From Helicobacteraceae bacterium (GTDB lineage Bacteria; Campylobacterota; Campylobacteria; Campylobacterales; Helicobacteraceae), in contig CAAFVR010000008.1 of NCBI GenBank assembly GCA_900766555.1, positions 62,001-126,000 on the forward strand: a stretch of DNA of 64,000 bases, written 5' to 3'. A program made the position numbers and the translations under genes. Below the pieces are notes generated by a model that saw only the letters and a list, made by a program, of their open reading frames with translations, made no database searches and was not told the origin of the DNA. Shown here one piece after another: positions 42,346-51,717 of the stretch (its first letter is position 1; each line of letters opens with the position of its first letter).

Positions 42346-42635
42346 AGTGCTCCCTTTTTATTAAATTTATCTATGATTATTTTTTGAGCTGCTTTTTTAA
42401 CATAAATTAACTTCATATTTGGAATTGCTTTCTCAATATGGCCAAAATCTCTAAAAATGCAAACTAAGACACCATTTTTTGCAAGTTCTTGTGCTTCTTT
42501 TATTAAAGATAATTCATTTGGGAAAAGTAGTACAACTTCATGTAAGCGCTTATTATCTTTTATATATTTTTTTGCTAGATCCAATATTTTTGCGCAATTA
42601 TCAAATGCGCCAAAAAGCCTATAGCGCATAGTCAT
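42342..42635 (-). CDS. Small conserved protein upstream of ddl
   Basis: A 97-residue protein, MTMRYRLFGAFDNC onward, with an alternating beta/alpha pattern (VVLLFPNELSLIKEAQELAKNGVLVCIF; MKLIYVKKAAQKIII). I do not recognise a family. It overlaps the ftsH-like gene (17 bases) and ddl (ATGA), so it is clearly part of the operon. Lack of signal or membrane segments suggests a cytoplasmic protein. Confidence 0.7.
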   Translation of the reverse strand: MTMRYRLFGAFDNCAKILDLAKKYIKDNKRLHEVVLLFPNELSLIKEAQELAKNGVLVCIFRDFGHIEKAIPNMKLIYVKKAAQKIIIDKFNKKGAL

Positions 42636-44256
42636 TTTTTAGCTTTTTTATGACGTCAATTTCTAGATGCTCAAACGTTATAAGCTCTTTTGCAATTGCT
42701 GAAATTGCATCTTTGTGTTCTGTTAGAAAGCTGACATGTTCTTTGTATATTTGCTCTAAATTTATGTCGCTATCTTTTAGATATATTCTGCTATTTTTTA
42801 GATTTGATAGCATTTTTTTGGCCTTTTTTATATCTTCATTTTTGATATAAAAGGGTTCATTTTTTAGCACTTCAACGCCAATTATTCCAGATATTTGCAG
42901 CTTTATAAGCGCTATATATTGCTGTGCACTTTTGGCTTTAAAATCTTCAAAAATATTAAATTCTCCAATTAAATTTACCCTCTCAAAATCTAGCTCAAAG
43001 AGCAATGCGCAAAGAGCCTTTGCAGCTTTATATATGCTCATAATTTCTTTTTCACTAGATGATAGCGTTATGCTTTTTGAGCCGAAAAGTACGCTATCTT
43101 TCAAGCTTTCTAAATCTTGCGTTTCAATTATTGATCTTTTATTTTTAAGTGCCAAAAGGGCTGCTTCATTAACAAGTGTGGAAAGATCTGATCCACTGAA
43201 ACCAGCTGTATTTTTGGCAATTTTATTTATGTCTATTTTGTGATTTTTGGCCCTTAAATGCACATTTAAAATCTCAATTCTGTCATTAAAATCTGGCAGT
43301 TCTAAAAATATTTTCCTATCAAAACGCCCACTTCGAAGCAGCGCATTATCAAGATTTTTAATATGATTTGTGGCGCCAAGTAGCAATACGCCGCTGTTTT
43401 CTTCAAAGCCATCAATTTGCGTTAATAGTTCATTTAGTGTTGATTCGCGCTCATCAGATCTATTGCCTCCGCGCTTTTTACCGATGGCATCAATTTCATC
43501 AATAAATATTATGCAAGGCGCATTTTGCTTAGCTTTATTAAATAGCTCTCGCACTTTTTTTGCCCCAAGCCCGGTGTAGATTTCAACAAAGCTAGATCCG
43601 CTCTGGTAATAAAATGGGACCTTGGCTTCATTAGCAAATGCCTTTGCAATAAGCGTTTTGCCAACGCCAGGGGGGCCCACTAAAAGCACGCCTTTTGGCA
43701 TTGAAATATCAAGCGTTTTTAGATTGCTAGGATTTTTTATCAAATTACTAAGCTCTAGCAAATCCTTTTTTGCCGCACTTATGCCAGCTACTTTTGAGAA
43801 ATTTATATGTTGATTTTGTGTATTTTTAGCTTCATTTGATATATTTTTTGGATTCTCAAATGTCCCGTTTTTTTCTTTCTCAACTTTTATTTTTTTAATA
43901 TTTTTTCGATAAATCACAAGTCCAATAATTAATATTAATATCACAAAAATTGATATAAAAAAAAGATAGCTATTGCTGCGTCCATCAATTATTTTGGCAC
44001 TACTTTTTAGGCCATCTAATTCTTTGTAATCTAGAAAAAATAGCGGGAATTTATAGATCTTATCTTCAAAGCGAAAATGCAAAAAGCCATCTTCTAAGAT
44101 TAGCTCTTTTGGCGGATTTTGCGATTTTGATATGACGCTTAAGTCATTTAGATTTATGTAAGAATTCGTATCTTTTAGCAAAAAAATGATTGTTAAAATG
44201 ATCGCTAAAATTAATGTTGATAGCCCAATAATTAGGCTTTTTTTAGATTTCTGCAT
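42619..44256 (-). CDS. FtsH-like AAA+ protein lacking the protease motif
   Basis: The 545-residue protein has two membrane segments (about 7-27 and 98-116) around a short periplasmic region, then an FtsH-type AAA domain: P-loop GPPGVGKT (194-201), Walker B CIIFIDEIDAIGKKRGG, and second region of homology NALLRSGRFDRKI. After the AAA part, where FtsH has the zinc HEAGH motif, this protein reads YKAAK (409-413), and the third metal ligand region is not recognisable. It is therefore predicted to be an unfoldase or chaperone without proteolysis. The start at 44256 is preferred over 44295 because the signal-anchor begins there. It overlaps mtaB. Confidence 0.85.
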   Translation of the reverse strand: MQKSKKSLIIGLSTLILAIILTIIFLLKDTNSYINLNDLSVISKSQNPPKELILEDGFLHFRFEDKIYKFPLFFLDYKELDGLKSSAKIIDGRSNSYLFFISIFVILILIIGLVIYRKNIKKIKVEKEKNGTFENPKNISNEAKNTQNQHINFSKVAGISAAKKDLLELSNLIKNPSNLKTLDISMPKGVLLVGPPGVGKTLIAKAFANEAKVPFYYQSGSSFVEIYTGLGAKKVRELFNKAKQNAPCIIFIDEIDAIGKKRGGNRSDERESTLNELLTQIDGFEENSGVLLLGATNHIKNLDNALLRSGRFDRKIFLELPDFNDRIEILNVHLRAKNHKIDINKIAKNTAGFSGSDLSTLVNEAALLALKNKRSIIETQDLESLKDSVLFGSKSITLSSSEKEIMSIYKAAKALCALLFELDFERVNLIGEFNIFEDFKAKSAQQYIALIKLQISGIIGVEVLKNEPFYIKNEDIKKAKKMLSNLKNSRIYLKDSDINLEQIYKEHVSFLTEHKDAISAIAKELITFEHLEIDVIKKLKNDYAL

Positions 44257-45505
44257 AGTTTGTATCCGAATAGATCTGATAATTTGAAATCTCAAGCCAA
44301 CTATTTTGCAATGGCTTTTTACTCTTTATTTTGATTTTATTAAAGAACTGATCTAGCCCGCTGTATAGCTTTGAGCCATCTTCTTGCGGTTCGCTTTTTT
44401 CAATTAATACAAATAGCTTTTGTTTATTTTGAGATCTGAAATCCATATTTTTTTGCGCTATTACATCGCGGATTTCATGCAGGCGTTTTTTGGCATTTTT
44501 CTGACTTATAGCCTGTGGCATGCTCGCAGATTTTGTACCATCGCGTTTGGAATAAATAAATGGATGCACATGAGTTAGCGGCAAATCTTTGATATTTGCA
44601 AGGCCTGCTTGATAGATTTCTTCGCTCTCACCCGGATGTCCAATTATTAGATCCGTACCAATAGCAAAGCCCTTTTGTGCGATTTTATCAAGCAATATTT
44701 TGTCTCTTTTGAAGCGATTAATTCGATTCATAAAAGCTAGCATTTTGTCATGCGTATGCTGTAATGCGATATGGAGATGCTTTTCTAGCACATCTAAATC
44801 TAATAATTCCAAAAAGCGTTCATCAATTTGACTTGGTTCAAGACTGCCGATGCGAACGCGCTTTAGACCTCTAATTTGAGATATCCGTAAAATTAGACCT
44901 GAAATATCACCTTCTTTATCTCTGCCATAACTTCCGACATTTGTGCCAGTCAAAACGACTTCTTTTATGCCAGAATCCACAAGAGAGCGGATCTCATCAA
45001 TTATTTTGGAGCTTTCATAACTGCGTGATACGCCGCGTACGCTTGGAATTATGCAATAGCTACATTTGAAATTACAGCCTTCTTGTATTTTTAAAAAAGC
45101 TCTTGATTTACCTATGAAATCGCGCACAATCGTTTTGTCTAAATGATCATTTAGCGGAGTTTCGCTGTGATAAAAACGTACATCTTTTTTTAGAAAATCA
45201 TTTATCTGCTCTTTTTTGCTGTGGCCAAATGCTAGATAGACTAAATCTTTGTCATATAGACTTTTGCCCTCATTTTTTACGCCACATCCTGTGAAAAGCA
45301 CCTTTTTACCGGATCTAGACATTTTACGAACATAGCTTCGAACGGCCGTATCAGCGCCATTTGTAACCGTGCATGAATTTACAATTATGATATCTGCTTC
45401 ATCTTCGCTTTCTGTATTTTGAAAGTCAATTAAATTTTGCTTCATGACTTGAGTGTCAAATAGATTTGTCCTGCAACCAAATGTTTTAAAAAAGACCTTT
45501 TTCAT
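44243..45505 (-). CDS. mtaB: tRNA t6A37 methylthiotransferase
   Basis: A radical SAM methylthiotransferase that converts t6A to ms2t6A at position 37 of tRNAs. The N-terminal UPF0004 domain supplies Cys11 (KTFGCRTN), Cys45 (VNSCTVTNGAD) and Cys74 (FTGCG) for one cluster. Cys144, Cys148 and Cys151 (CNFKCSYC) bind the radical SAM cluster. The C-terminal part is TRAM-like but short. The 420-residue length fits MtaB better than MiaB. Nine bases separate it from aroB. Confidence 0.92.
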   Translation of the reverse strand: MKKVFFKTFGCRTNLFDTQVMKQNLIDFQNTESEDEADIIIVNSCTVTNGADTAVRSYVRKMSRSGKKVLFTGCGVKNEGKSLYDKDLVYLAFGHSKKEQINDFLKKDVRFYHSETPLNDHLDKTIVRDFIGKSRAFLKIQEGCNFKCSYCIIPSVRGVSRSYESSKIIDEIRSLVDSGIKEVVLTGTNVGSYGRDKEGDISGLILRISQIRGLKRVRIGSLEPSQIDERFLELLDLDVLEKHLHIALQHTHDKMLAFMNRINRFKRDKILLDKIAQKGFAIGTDLIIGHPGESEEIYQAGLANIKDLPLTHVHPFIYSKRDGTKSASMPQAISQKNAKKRLHEIRDVIAQKNMDFRSQNKQKLFVLIEKSEPQEDGSKLYSGLDQFFNKIKIKSKKPLQNSWLEISNYQIYSDTNYAEI

Positions 45506-45513
45506 ATTTAAAC

Positions 45514-46548
45514 CTACTTGCTGTAATAATCTAGCACTTCTAGCACCGTATTTTTTGGAGCATTTACAATGTTCATTTCGCCAATTTTGGATAATAAAAC
45601 AAAATTCAATATGCCATTTTTTGTTTTTTTATCGCTAAAAAATTTTTGATAAAAGCGCTCTTTATCTTTTATTTTATATGTTAAATCTAGATCGTATAGA
45701 GCCAATAAATTTTGTATTTCTAATAGCTCATTTTGAGATAGCATATTTTGCTTTAATGAAAGTAGATTAGCCATTTGCATGCCGATAGCTACGGCTTCGC
45801 CATGACTTATACCCTCATAATTTGCTTCATTTTCAATTACATGCGCGAATGTGTGACCATAATTTAATCCCGCTCTGATACCACTTTCTTTGAAGTCAAG
45901 CTCAGTTATTTTGCGCTTTAAATCTATGGCTTTTTTGATTATTTGCTCCAAGATATTTGATTCATTAAAAAGTATTTTTAGGTCATATTTTTTGAGTTCT
46001 TCATAGAAATTGCAATCAAATGCGAGTGCAATTTTAAGCACCTCGGCCATTCCGGATCTGAAATTTTGCAAATCTAGTGTTTGTAAGAATGTTGTTTTTA
46101 TAAGAATGGCTTTTGGTTCTTTGAAAAGACCTATCAAATTTTTGCCATATTTGGAATTTACTCCCGTTTTGCCGCCGATGCTAGCATCTACCATGCCAAG
46201 TAGCGTTGTTGGAATATTTATGCAATCTATTCCGCGCATGAAAATCCCGCTTGCAAAGCCGGCTATGTCGGTAGTCGCACCCCCGCCAAATCCGACAAAA
46301 AGCGATTTACGATCTAAATTTGCCTCAAATGCGCTATTTAGGATCTGCTCAATTGTCTGGAGATTTTTGTTTTTTTCAATATTTTCTGAGTTTAGTATGT
46401 GGCAATGCACATCTTTTTTGAGTTGCTTTTTTAAATCATTGAAATGTAATTCATGGACCCTTGGATCTGATATGAAAAGCACTTTAGAATATGGCTTTAT
46501 TAGCTCGTTTAGAACTTCGCTTAAATTGTTGTTAAAAATTACACTCAT
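45514..46548 (-). CDS. aroB: 3-dehydroquinate synthase
   Basis: The second step of the shikimate pathway. NAD-binding GFGGGATTDIAGFASGIFMRGI, INIPTTLLGMVDASIGGKTGVN, metal ligands in GLNYGHTFAHVIE and GEAVAIGM are all as in AroB. The 344-residue length fits. The start is shared by one base with the stop of the RCK-type gene upstream (TAATG-like overlap). Confidence 0.96.
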   Translation of the reverse strand: MSVIFNNNLSEVLNELIKPYSKVLFISDPRVHELHFNDLKKQLKKDVHCHILNSENIEKNKNLQTIEQILNSAFEANLDRKSLFVGFGGGATTDIAGFASGIFMRGIDCINIPTTLLGMVDASIGGKTGVNSKYGKNLIGLFKEPKAILIKTTFLQTLDLQNFRSGMAEVLKIALAFDCNFYEELKKYDLKILFNESNILEQIIKKAIDLKRKITELDFKESGIRAGLNYGHTFAHVIENEANYEGISHGEAVAIGMQMANLLSLKQNMLSQNELLEIQNLLALYDLDLTYKIKDKERFYQKFFSDKKTKNGILNFVLLSKIGEMNIVNAPKNTVLEVLDYYSK

Positions 46549-47957
46549 TAGTTTGGCACGGGGATAAAAATTTGTGGATTGCTATTAATATTTAGCGATA
46601 TTTTTTCGACATTTGTGCTTAGAAAAAGTGGCGTTTTGTAACTTGCAACGCAGCGTTCAAATGGCAGGAAATGCAGCATGGGCTCAGGCATATTTTTTAG
46701 AAATAATATTGGATTTTTTGATTTAGTTTTTTTGATCTCGACTTTTTTATCTAGCATGCGCGAGATATTTTGATATTCATTGTGGATTTCATTTTGGAAA
46801 TTCCCATCTGGATCAAAATCATAAAGCAAAATATCAAGTTTAGTTTGAATTGCGATATCAAAAATCACAGATGAGATATTTTCTTGATTTCTCATATCTT
46901 CTTTTAATATCACAATGCAGGATTTAATGGCATCAAGCGAATTTTTGCTCGTTTTAAATACTGGTATTTGCGCGTTAAAAAGTGTTTTTCTAACGCGCTT
47001 TTTGCTAAAAAATTTATTGCTTATAACTAGCATTCCAATTTTTTTACTAATGTCTTGTTTTAACTTTTTTAGAAAATCAAGCCCCTGATAATCAATTTCT
47101 ATTTTGATAGATTCGCTTTCTAGCAAGCATGTTTGTTTGATGAAATCAAAGTCATTTGGATTTAAGATGCAGATGTGCAGCTTTGTATTTTTTAGCGCAT
47201 TTTGCATAAAAAGAGCCTGATTTATATCATTATTAATATCGCTCTTTTTTTGTACGCGCATATCGACATAGAGATATATATCATTTCCAAATGGCGCTGG
47301 AAATTGGCCGATATCGGATTTAACTTGGCGATATATCAGGCTTAGCGTGTTTGGATTGCCAGCTACTAATAATGTGTCATTTGGGCGGATTACTAGATTA
47401 TGCGTGGATAAGATCAGTTCATTTTGGCGATATAGACCTATGATTTTGTAATTTTTCTGATGGATAGATCCGATGTGGCGATAGGCAAAAGCAGACCCAA
47501 GGGGCACATTTATTTCCATGATTTCACCAATGCCTAGTCCAAAGCCTTGCGGGATTAGCGGGACATTTGGGAGCTTTGAAATGATGGAATTTGCAATTAG
47601 CGAGTTATCATCAATTATAAGTGTATTTTCATCGCTTATGCGCTTTTGCTTGCTATTTAGCACGATTCTTATATCTGGATTAAAATCTCTAACGATGTTT
47701 AGCACGGCTTTTGTTAGGTCTTCGCATTCAAGCACGATAAAAACATCGCTAACTTCATGGCTCAAAATACCATGCAATTTAAATGTGCTAGATGGATCAA
47801 AATTAAAGAAATGAAAATTATTTGGATAATTGCTTGGGATTAAATCTTTATCAAGTGTGACTACGCAATATTCATTGGCGCTGAAGTATTTTTCTAGCAC
47901 AATTTTTAGGAATTCTTTGGCTATAATTCCATCTAGCACTAGAACTACTTTTTTCAC
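46548..47957 (-). CDS. RCK/TrkA-domain protein (COG3400-like)
   Basis: The 469-residue protein starts with GTG and has no signal. Residues 1-140 form an RCK_N-like Rossmann domain (MKKVVLVLDGIIAKEFLKIVL), and ~150-220 a TrkA_C-like domain (NYKIIGLYRQNELILSTHNLVIRPNDTLLVAG). The remaining half has no recognised domain. Homologues upstream of aroB in Helicobacter are uncharacterised; a role in potassium or cation transport gating is inferred from the RCK folds, although no channel lies nearby. It is the first gene of the long operon that ends at 37802. Confidence 0.75.
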   Translation of the reverse strand: MKKVVLVLDGIIAKEFLKIVLEKYFSANEYCVVTLDKDLIPSNYPNNFHFFNFDPSSTFKLHGILSHEVSDVFIVLECEDLTKAVLNIVRDFNPDIRIVLNSKQKRISDENTLIIDDNSLIANSIISKLPNVPLIPQGFGLGIGEIMEINVPLGSAFAYRHIGSIHQKNYKIIGLYRQNELILSTHNLVIRPNDTLLVAGNPNTLSLIYRQVKSDIGQFPAPFGNDIYLYVDMRVQKKSDINNDINQALFMQNALKNTKLHICILNPNDFDFIKQTCLLESESIKIEIDYQGLDFLKKLKQDISKKIGMLVISNKFFSKKRVRKTLFNAQIPVFKTSKNSLDAIKSCIVILKEDMRNQENISSVIFDIAIQTKLDILLYDFDPDGNFQNEIHNEYQNISRMLDKKVEIKKTKSKNPILFLKNMPEPMLHFLPFERCVASYKTPLFLSTNVEKISLNINSNPQIFIPVPN

Positions 47958-47977
47958 ACATGCCCTTTATTTTTGTA

Positions 47978-47983
47978 ATTATA
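47978..47983 (-). promoter_or_regulatory. Putative extended -10 box for the RCK-aroB-mtaB-murF operon
   Basis: The minus strand reads TGGTATAAT, an extended -10 box 21 bp before the GTG start, with AAGGG as ribosome site between. Confidence 0.6.
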
Positions 47984-48008
47984 CCAAATGCACCCCTTAG
48001 GCTCTCAT

Positions 48009-49136
48009 ATGAGGCTTAGTTTTGAACTACAACATCGCGATAAAAAAGCGCGAGCTGGTAGGATTACAACAGCGCATTCTGTGATAGAAACGCCCGTTTT
48101 TATGCCAGTTGGAACAAATGCCACTGTAAAGTCGCTAGATTTTGCGGATCTAGAAAATTTGGATGCCAAAATCATATTGGCAAATACATATCATTTATAT
48201 TTGCGAGATGCCTATAAGGTCATAAAAAATATTGGCGGCTTGCATCAATTTAGCGGTTTTAGGCGCAGTTTTTTAACCGATAGTGGGGGCTTTCAAGCCT
48301 TTAGTTTAAAGGGCAAAAAGCTTGAAAATGGCATTTTATTCAAATCTCATATTGATGGCAGCTCTCATATTTTTACGCCAAAAATGGTGTTAGATATTCA
48401 ATATGCGCTAAATTCAGACATTATGATGGTTTTAGATGATTTAATAGGGCTCCCAGCTCCAAAAAATGAAATATTAAAGGCGTTGCATAACACTACAAAA
48501 TGGGCCAAAGAAAGCTTAGATTATCACATAGCACAAAGATCAGAGCGCGAACTTACGAATAATATTTTTGCCATTGTCCAAGGCGGAGACTATGCGGATC
48601 TAAGGGAGCTAAGCGCAAAGGCATTGCAAGAAGTTGGCGATTTTGATGGATTTGCTATCGGTGGGCTTGCAGTTGGCGAAAGCGCAGAGCAAATGTATGA
48701 AGCCATAGAGGCTTGCATTTCGCATTTGCCGCAAAATAAGCCGAGATATTTAATGGGTGTTGGCACGCCAGAAAATCTAATTGAGGCTATAAATTTGGGC
48801 GTAGATATGTTTGATTGTGTTATGCCATCACGAAATGCAAGAAATGGAAGCATTTTTACTAAATTTGGGCGCTTAAATATAAAAAATCAGCGCTTCAAAA
48901 ATGACTCACTTCCGCTTGATTTATCATGCAAATGTCATACTTGCTTGAATTTTAGCCGCGCATATTTGCACCATCTTTTCCGCAATAATGAAATGACATT
49001 TTATCGCTTGGCTACGATACATAATTTGCATTATTATTTAACGCTAATGAGAGAGGCAAGAAGTGCAATTTTAGATGGCAAATTTGCTCAATTTAGAAAT
49101 GATTTTTATACCCAGCGCAAGGGCGGGCTAAGCTAG
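48009..49136 (+). CDS. tgt: Queuine/preQ1 tRNA-guanine transglycosylase
   Basis: Tgt exchanges G34 for preQ1 in tRNAs with GUN anticodons. ETPVFMPVGTNATVKSLD, ILANTYHLYLR, the nucleophile region LTDSGGFQAFSL, IVQGG, FAIGGLAVGES, YLMGVGTP and the zinc site CKCHTC plus a downstream His are all present. The start at 48009 (MRLSFELQH) is preferred: an ATG at 47988 would lie about where the transcript begins and adds seven unconserved residues. The 3' end overlaps htpG by four bases in the convergent direction. Confidence 0.95.
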   Translation: MRLSFELQHRDKKARAGRITTAHSVIETPVFMPVGTNATVKSLDFADLENLDAKIILANTYHLYLRDAYKVIKNIGGLHQFSGFRRSFLTDSGGFQAFSLKGKKLENGILFKSHIDGSSHIFTPKMVLDIQYALNSDIMMVLDDLIGLPAPKNEILKALHNTTKWAKESLDYHIAQRSERELTNNIFAIVQGGDYADLRELSAKALQEVGDFDGFAIGGLAVGESAEQMYEAIEACISHLPQNKPRYLMGVGTPENLIEAINLGVDMFDCVMPSRNARNGSIFTKFGRLNIKNQRFKNDSLPLDLSCKCHTCLNFSRAYLHHLFRNNEMTFYRLATIHNLHYYLTLMREARSAILDGKFAQFRNDFYTQRKGGLS

Positions 49137-50998
49137 TTAATTTTAATAAGATCAAAAATTTCTTCGCTAAATTCTTTAACATTTGATGGCTTAGATCCGC
49201 TTAGTATAAGCCCAAGATTGAAAAGTAGCTTAATATTTTTAGCATTATTTTTGGGATTATTTTTAAGATCTAATATTATTTGATGATCGATATTTAGCCA
49301 TATTTTTGGAGCATTTTTTGGCGCCTCTTGGCCCATTTGAGCAAAGAGATTCTCAAGCATCGGATTTTGTGCCTCTTTGGCTAGCATTAATGGCGAATTG
49401 ACATTGCGCGTTAGCTCAATCTCGCTTATTTCATCACCCAAAATATCTTTGAAAGATTTTATTAGAGCCTCAAAATCTTTTTTGATTTCTTCGCTAATTG
49501 CATCAGTTTCAATTTCGCTTAGCGCCTCTTTTGAGCTCGCATCTTTTAGTGGGATTTTTGTATCTTTATCTAGCTCAAATTCTGTAATTTGAGGCATCAC
49601 AAAGCTGTCAATTTCATCGCTTAAAAGCAACACGTCAACATTTGCTTTTTTGTATTTTTCAAGGATGCTTTGGCTTTTTAAGTCATCTGCATTTTTGCCA
49701 ATTAAATAATAGATACTTTTTTGCTCTTTTTGCATATTTGCGGCATATTTTTTGAGGCTCAAATTTTGCTCATTTAGTGAGTTAAAACGAGCTAGATCTA
49801 GTAATTTATCTTTATTTTCAAAATCGCTATAGAGGCCCTCTTTTAGCACTTTGCCAAATTCACTCCAAAATATGTGATATTTTTCCTCATCTTTGGCTAG
49901 ATTTTGAATCTCAGATAGGATTTTTTTAGTCGAGGCACTTTTTATGTTAGATAATATTTTATTTTGCTGCAATATTTCTCGGCTCACATTTAGCGGCAGA
50001 TCTTGACTATCAATTATGCCTTTTACAAAGCGCAGATATTGCGGGAGGAGCTCTTTGTCATCATCTGTTATAAAAACGCGCTTAACATAGAGTTTCACGC
50101 CGCTTTGATAATCCACGCGATATAGATCAAAGGGAGCTTTTTTGGGGATATAAAATAGGCTTTGATATTCCAAATTGCCCTCAATTTGGCTATGGATATA
50201 ACAAAGTGGAGCTTCTTTATCAAAACCTAGCGTTTTGTAGAATTCTTCATAATCTTCTTTTTTCAGATCCGATCTAGGGATCTTCCAAATCGCTTTTGCA
50301 TCATTTTGTTGCTCTTGCTTTTTGACTAACTTTTTATCTTTGTCATTTTCGCCTGATTCTTCTTCCTCAAAATGCAAGAAAATTGGGAATTGTATATGGC
50401 TTGAATATTTTTTAATAATATTTTGCAATTTCCATTTATTTGCAAAATCTTTTTCTTCATTTTTTAGATGCAAGACTATTTCTGTGCCGAATGTATCTTT
50501 TTGGCATTCGAGTATTTCGTATTCCCCGCTGCCATCGCTAATCCAGCAAAATGAATCATTATAAAGTGGCTTTTTTGTAGTTACAACAATTTTGGACGCC
50601 ACCATAAAACTTGAATAAAATCCCACGCCAAACTGCCCAATTAGCGCGCTATCTTTTTGTTTATCGCCACTTAGTTGTTTTAAAAAGCTTTTTGTGCCAG
50701 ATTTTGCGATCGTACCAAGATTTGCGATTAGCTCATCTTTATCCATACCGATGCCATTATCTGAGATAGTTATTGTGTGTTTTTTATCATCAAATTTGAT
50801 ATCAATGCGCGGCTCAAAATCCATGCTCTTATATTTTGTATCACTTATATTTAGATAATTTAATTTATCTAGCGCGTCGCTCGCATTTGAGATCAATTCG
50901 CGCAAAAAGATTTCTTTATTCGAATAAAGTGAGTGGATCATCAGATCTAGCAGCTCTTTTATCTCAGTTTGGAAGCCGTATTTAGTTTGATTTGACAT
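49133..50998 (-). CDS. htpG: Hsp90 chaperone HtpG
   Basis: The bacterial Hsp90. The N-terminal GHKL ATPase has FLRELISNASDALDKL, ISDNGIGMDKDELI, GTIAKSGTKSF and IGQFGVGFYSSFMVA. The middle domain has VKRVFITDDDKELLPQYLRFVKGIIDS and DLPLNVSREILQQN. The 621-residue length is normal. A possible -10 (TAAAAT on the minus strand, 51031-51036) precedes it. I see no CIRCE operator. Confidence 0.96.
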   Translation of the reverse strand: MSNQTKYGFQTEIKELLDLMIHSLYSNKEIFLRELISNASDALDKLNYLNISDTKYKSMDFEPRIDIKFDDKKHTITISDNGIGMDKDELIANLGTIAKSGTKSFLKQLSGDKQKDSALIGQFGVGFYSSFMVASKIVVTTKKPLYNDSFCWISDGSGEYEILECQKDTFGTEIVLHLKNEEKDFANKWKLQNIIKKYSSHIQFPIFLHFEEEESGENDKDKKLVKKQEQQNDAKAIWKIPRSDLKKEDYEEFYKTLGFDKEAPLCYIHSQIEGNLEYQSLFYIPKKAPFDLYRVDYQSGVKLYVKRVFITDDDKELLPQYLRFVKGIIDSQDLPLNVSREILQQNKILSNIKSASTKKILSEIQNLAKDEEKYHIFWSEFGKVLKEGLYSDFENKDKLLDLARFNSLNEQNLSLKKYAANMQKEQKSIYYLIGKNADDLKSQSILEKYKKANVDVLLLSDEIDSFVMPQITEFELDKDTKIPLKDASSKEALSEIETDAISEEIKKDFEALIKSFKDILGDEISEIELTRNVNSPLMLAKEAQNPMLENLFAQMGQEAPKNAPKIWLNIDHQIILDLKNNPKNNAKNIKLLFNLGLILSGSKPSNVKEFSEEIFDLIKIN

Positions 50999-51161
50999 AT
51001 TTTTCCTAATTTCATTTTATTTTTGCGCGCATTTTATCAAAAAACGATAATTCCCAAAGAATATGAGCAAATATATTTAATAATAATGATGCCAAAGCAC
51101 TAAAGTTTCATGCATTAAAAATGTCACATTTATAAATCTAGCAAAAGATCTAAACTTTATT

Positions 51162-51167
51162 TATAAT
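51162..51167 (+). promoter_or_regulatory. Putative -10 box for the META-domain gene
   Basis: TATAAT in TTTATTTATAATCC lies 23 bp before the ATG at 51191, with AGAGGTGA as ribosome site. The rest of the 192-bp spacer from 50999 is AT-rich and shows no gene. Confidence 0.55.
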
Positions 51168-51190
51168 CCAAGTGATTTAAGAGGTGAGTT

Positions 51191-51664
51191 ATGCGCATTT
51201 TTTGGTTTTTGATAATGCTTTTTGCCCCCATTTCTCCTATTTTTGCCACGAGCTTGAGCGAGGCGCTAACGCAACGAGATATGCTTGGCACTTGGCGCAT
51301 AATAGAAGTGCGAATTGATGGCGCGAAATTAAAAAAAGTTGATAAAAATTATTCATTTATCGAATTTAAACCAAGCTCATATGCGCTAAGTGGCAAATAT
51401 CACACAAGCCTAGGTTGCGATAGATTTTTTGGTAGATATCAGCTGTTAGAGCAGGGTTATTTGGTGATAAATAAAGGCGGAACGATAGAAGAATCTTGCA
51501 AAAATGACCTAAGCAGATCTGAGATGCTAAAAACGCAAATAGATTTTATGACCTACTTTTTTGGGCGCTTTAAAATGAGCAGAAAGGATGGATTTTTCCT
51601 GCTTGAGAACCCGAGGCTTGAAATTTGGATGATCCCTTATAAAAATATTGAAGACTTCCGTTAA
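51191..51664 (+). CDS. Secreted META-domain (HslJ-like) protein
   Basis: The 157-residue precursor has a Sec signal (MRIFWFLIMLFAPISPIFA) and a META domain: GTWRIIEVRIDG, FIEFKPSSYALSG, then LGCDRFFGRYQLL, matching the GCNxxxGxY core of HslJ-type proteins. Two cysteines (CDRFFG and EESCKND) could form a disulphide. META proteins are periplasmic or outer-membrane and of unclear function, some linked to novobiocin or stress tolerance. It is followed by an outer-membrane protein gene with its own ribosome site. Confidence 0.75.
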   Translation: MRIFWFLIMLFAPISPIFATSLSEALTQRDMLGTWRIIEVRIDGAKLKKVDKNYSFIEFKPSSYALSGKYHTSLGCDRFFGRYQLLEQGYLVINKGGTIEESCKNDLSRSEMLKTQIDFMTYFFGRFKMSRKDGFFLLENPRLEIWMIPYKNIEDFR

Positions 51665-51705
51665 TTTAGGTAAATCGTTTTTAGTCGATACTTTTAAATT
51701 GTATT

Positions 51706-51711
51706 AAGGAG
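51706..51711 (+). promoter_or_regulatory. Ribosome site that fixes a TTG start
   Basis: AAGGAG lies six bases before the TTG at 51718, which begins an intact signal peptide. No ATG or GTG in the vicinity gives a better start. Confidence 0.7.
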
Positions 51712-51717
51712 TTAGAT

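Noticed and set aside
42619..44256. Annotation as active FtsH protease
   Set aside because: No HExxH motif occurs anywhere after the AAA domain.
50999..51190. Possible small RNA or gene in the 192-bp spacer upstream of the META gene
   Set aside because: AT-rich, no hairpin with T run and no open frame over 20 codons; only promoter-like boxes are visible.
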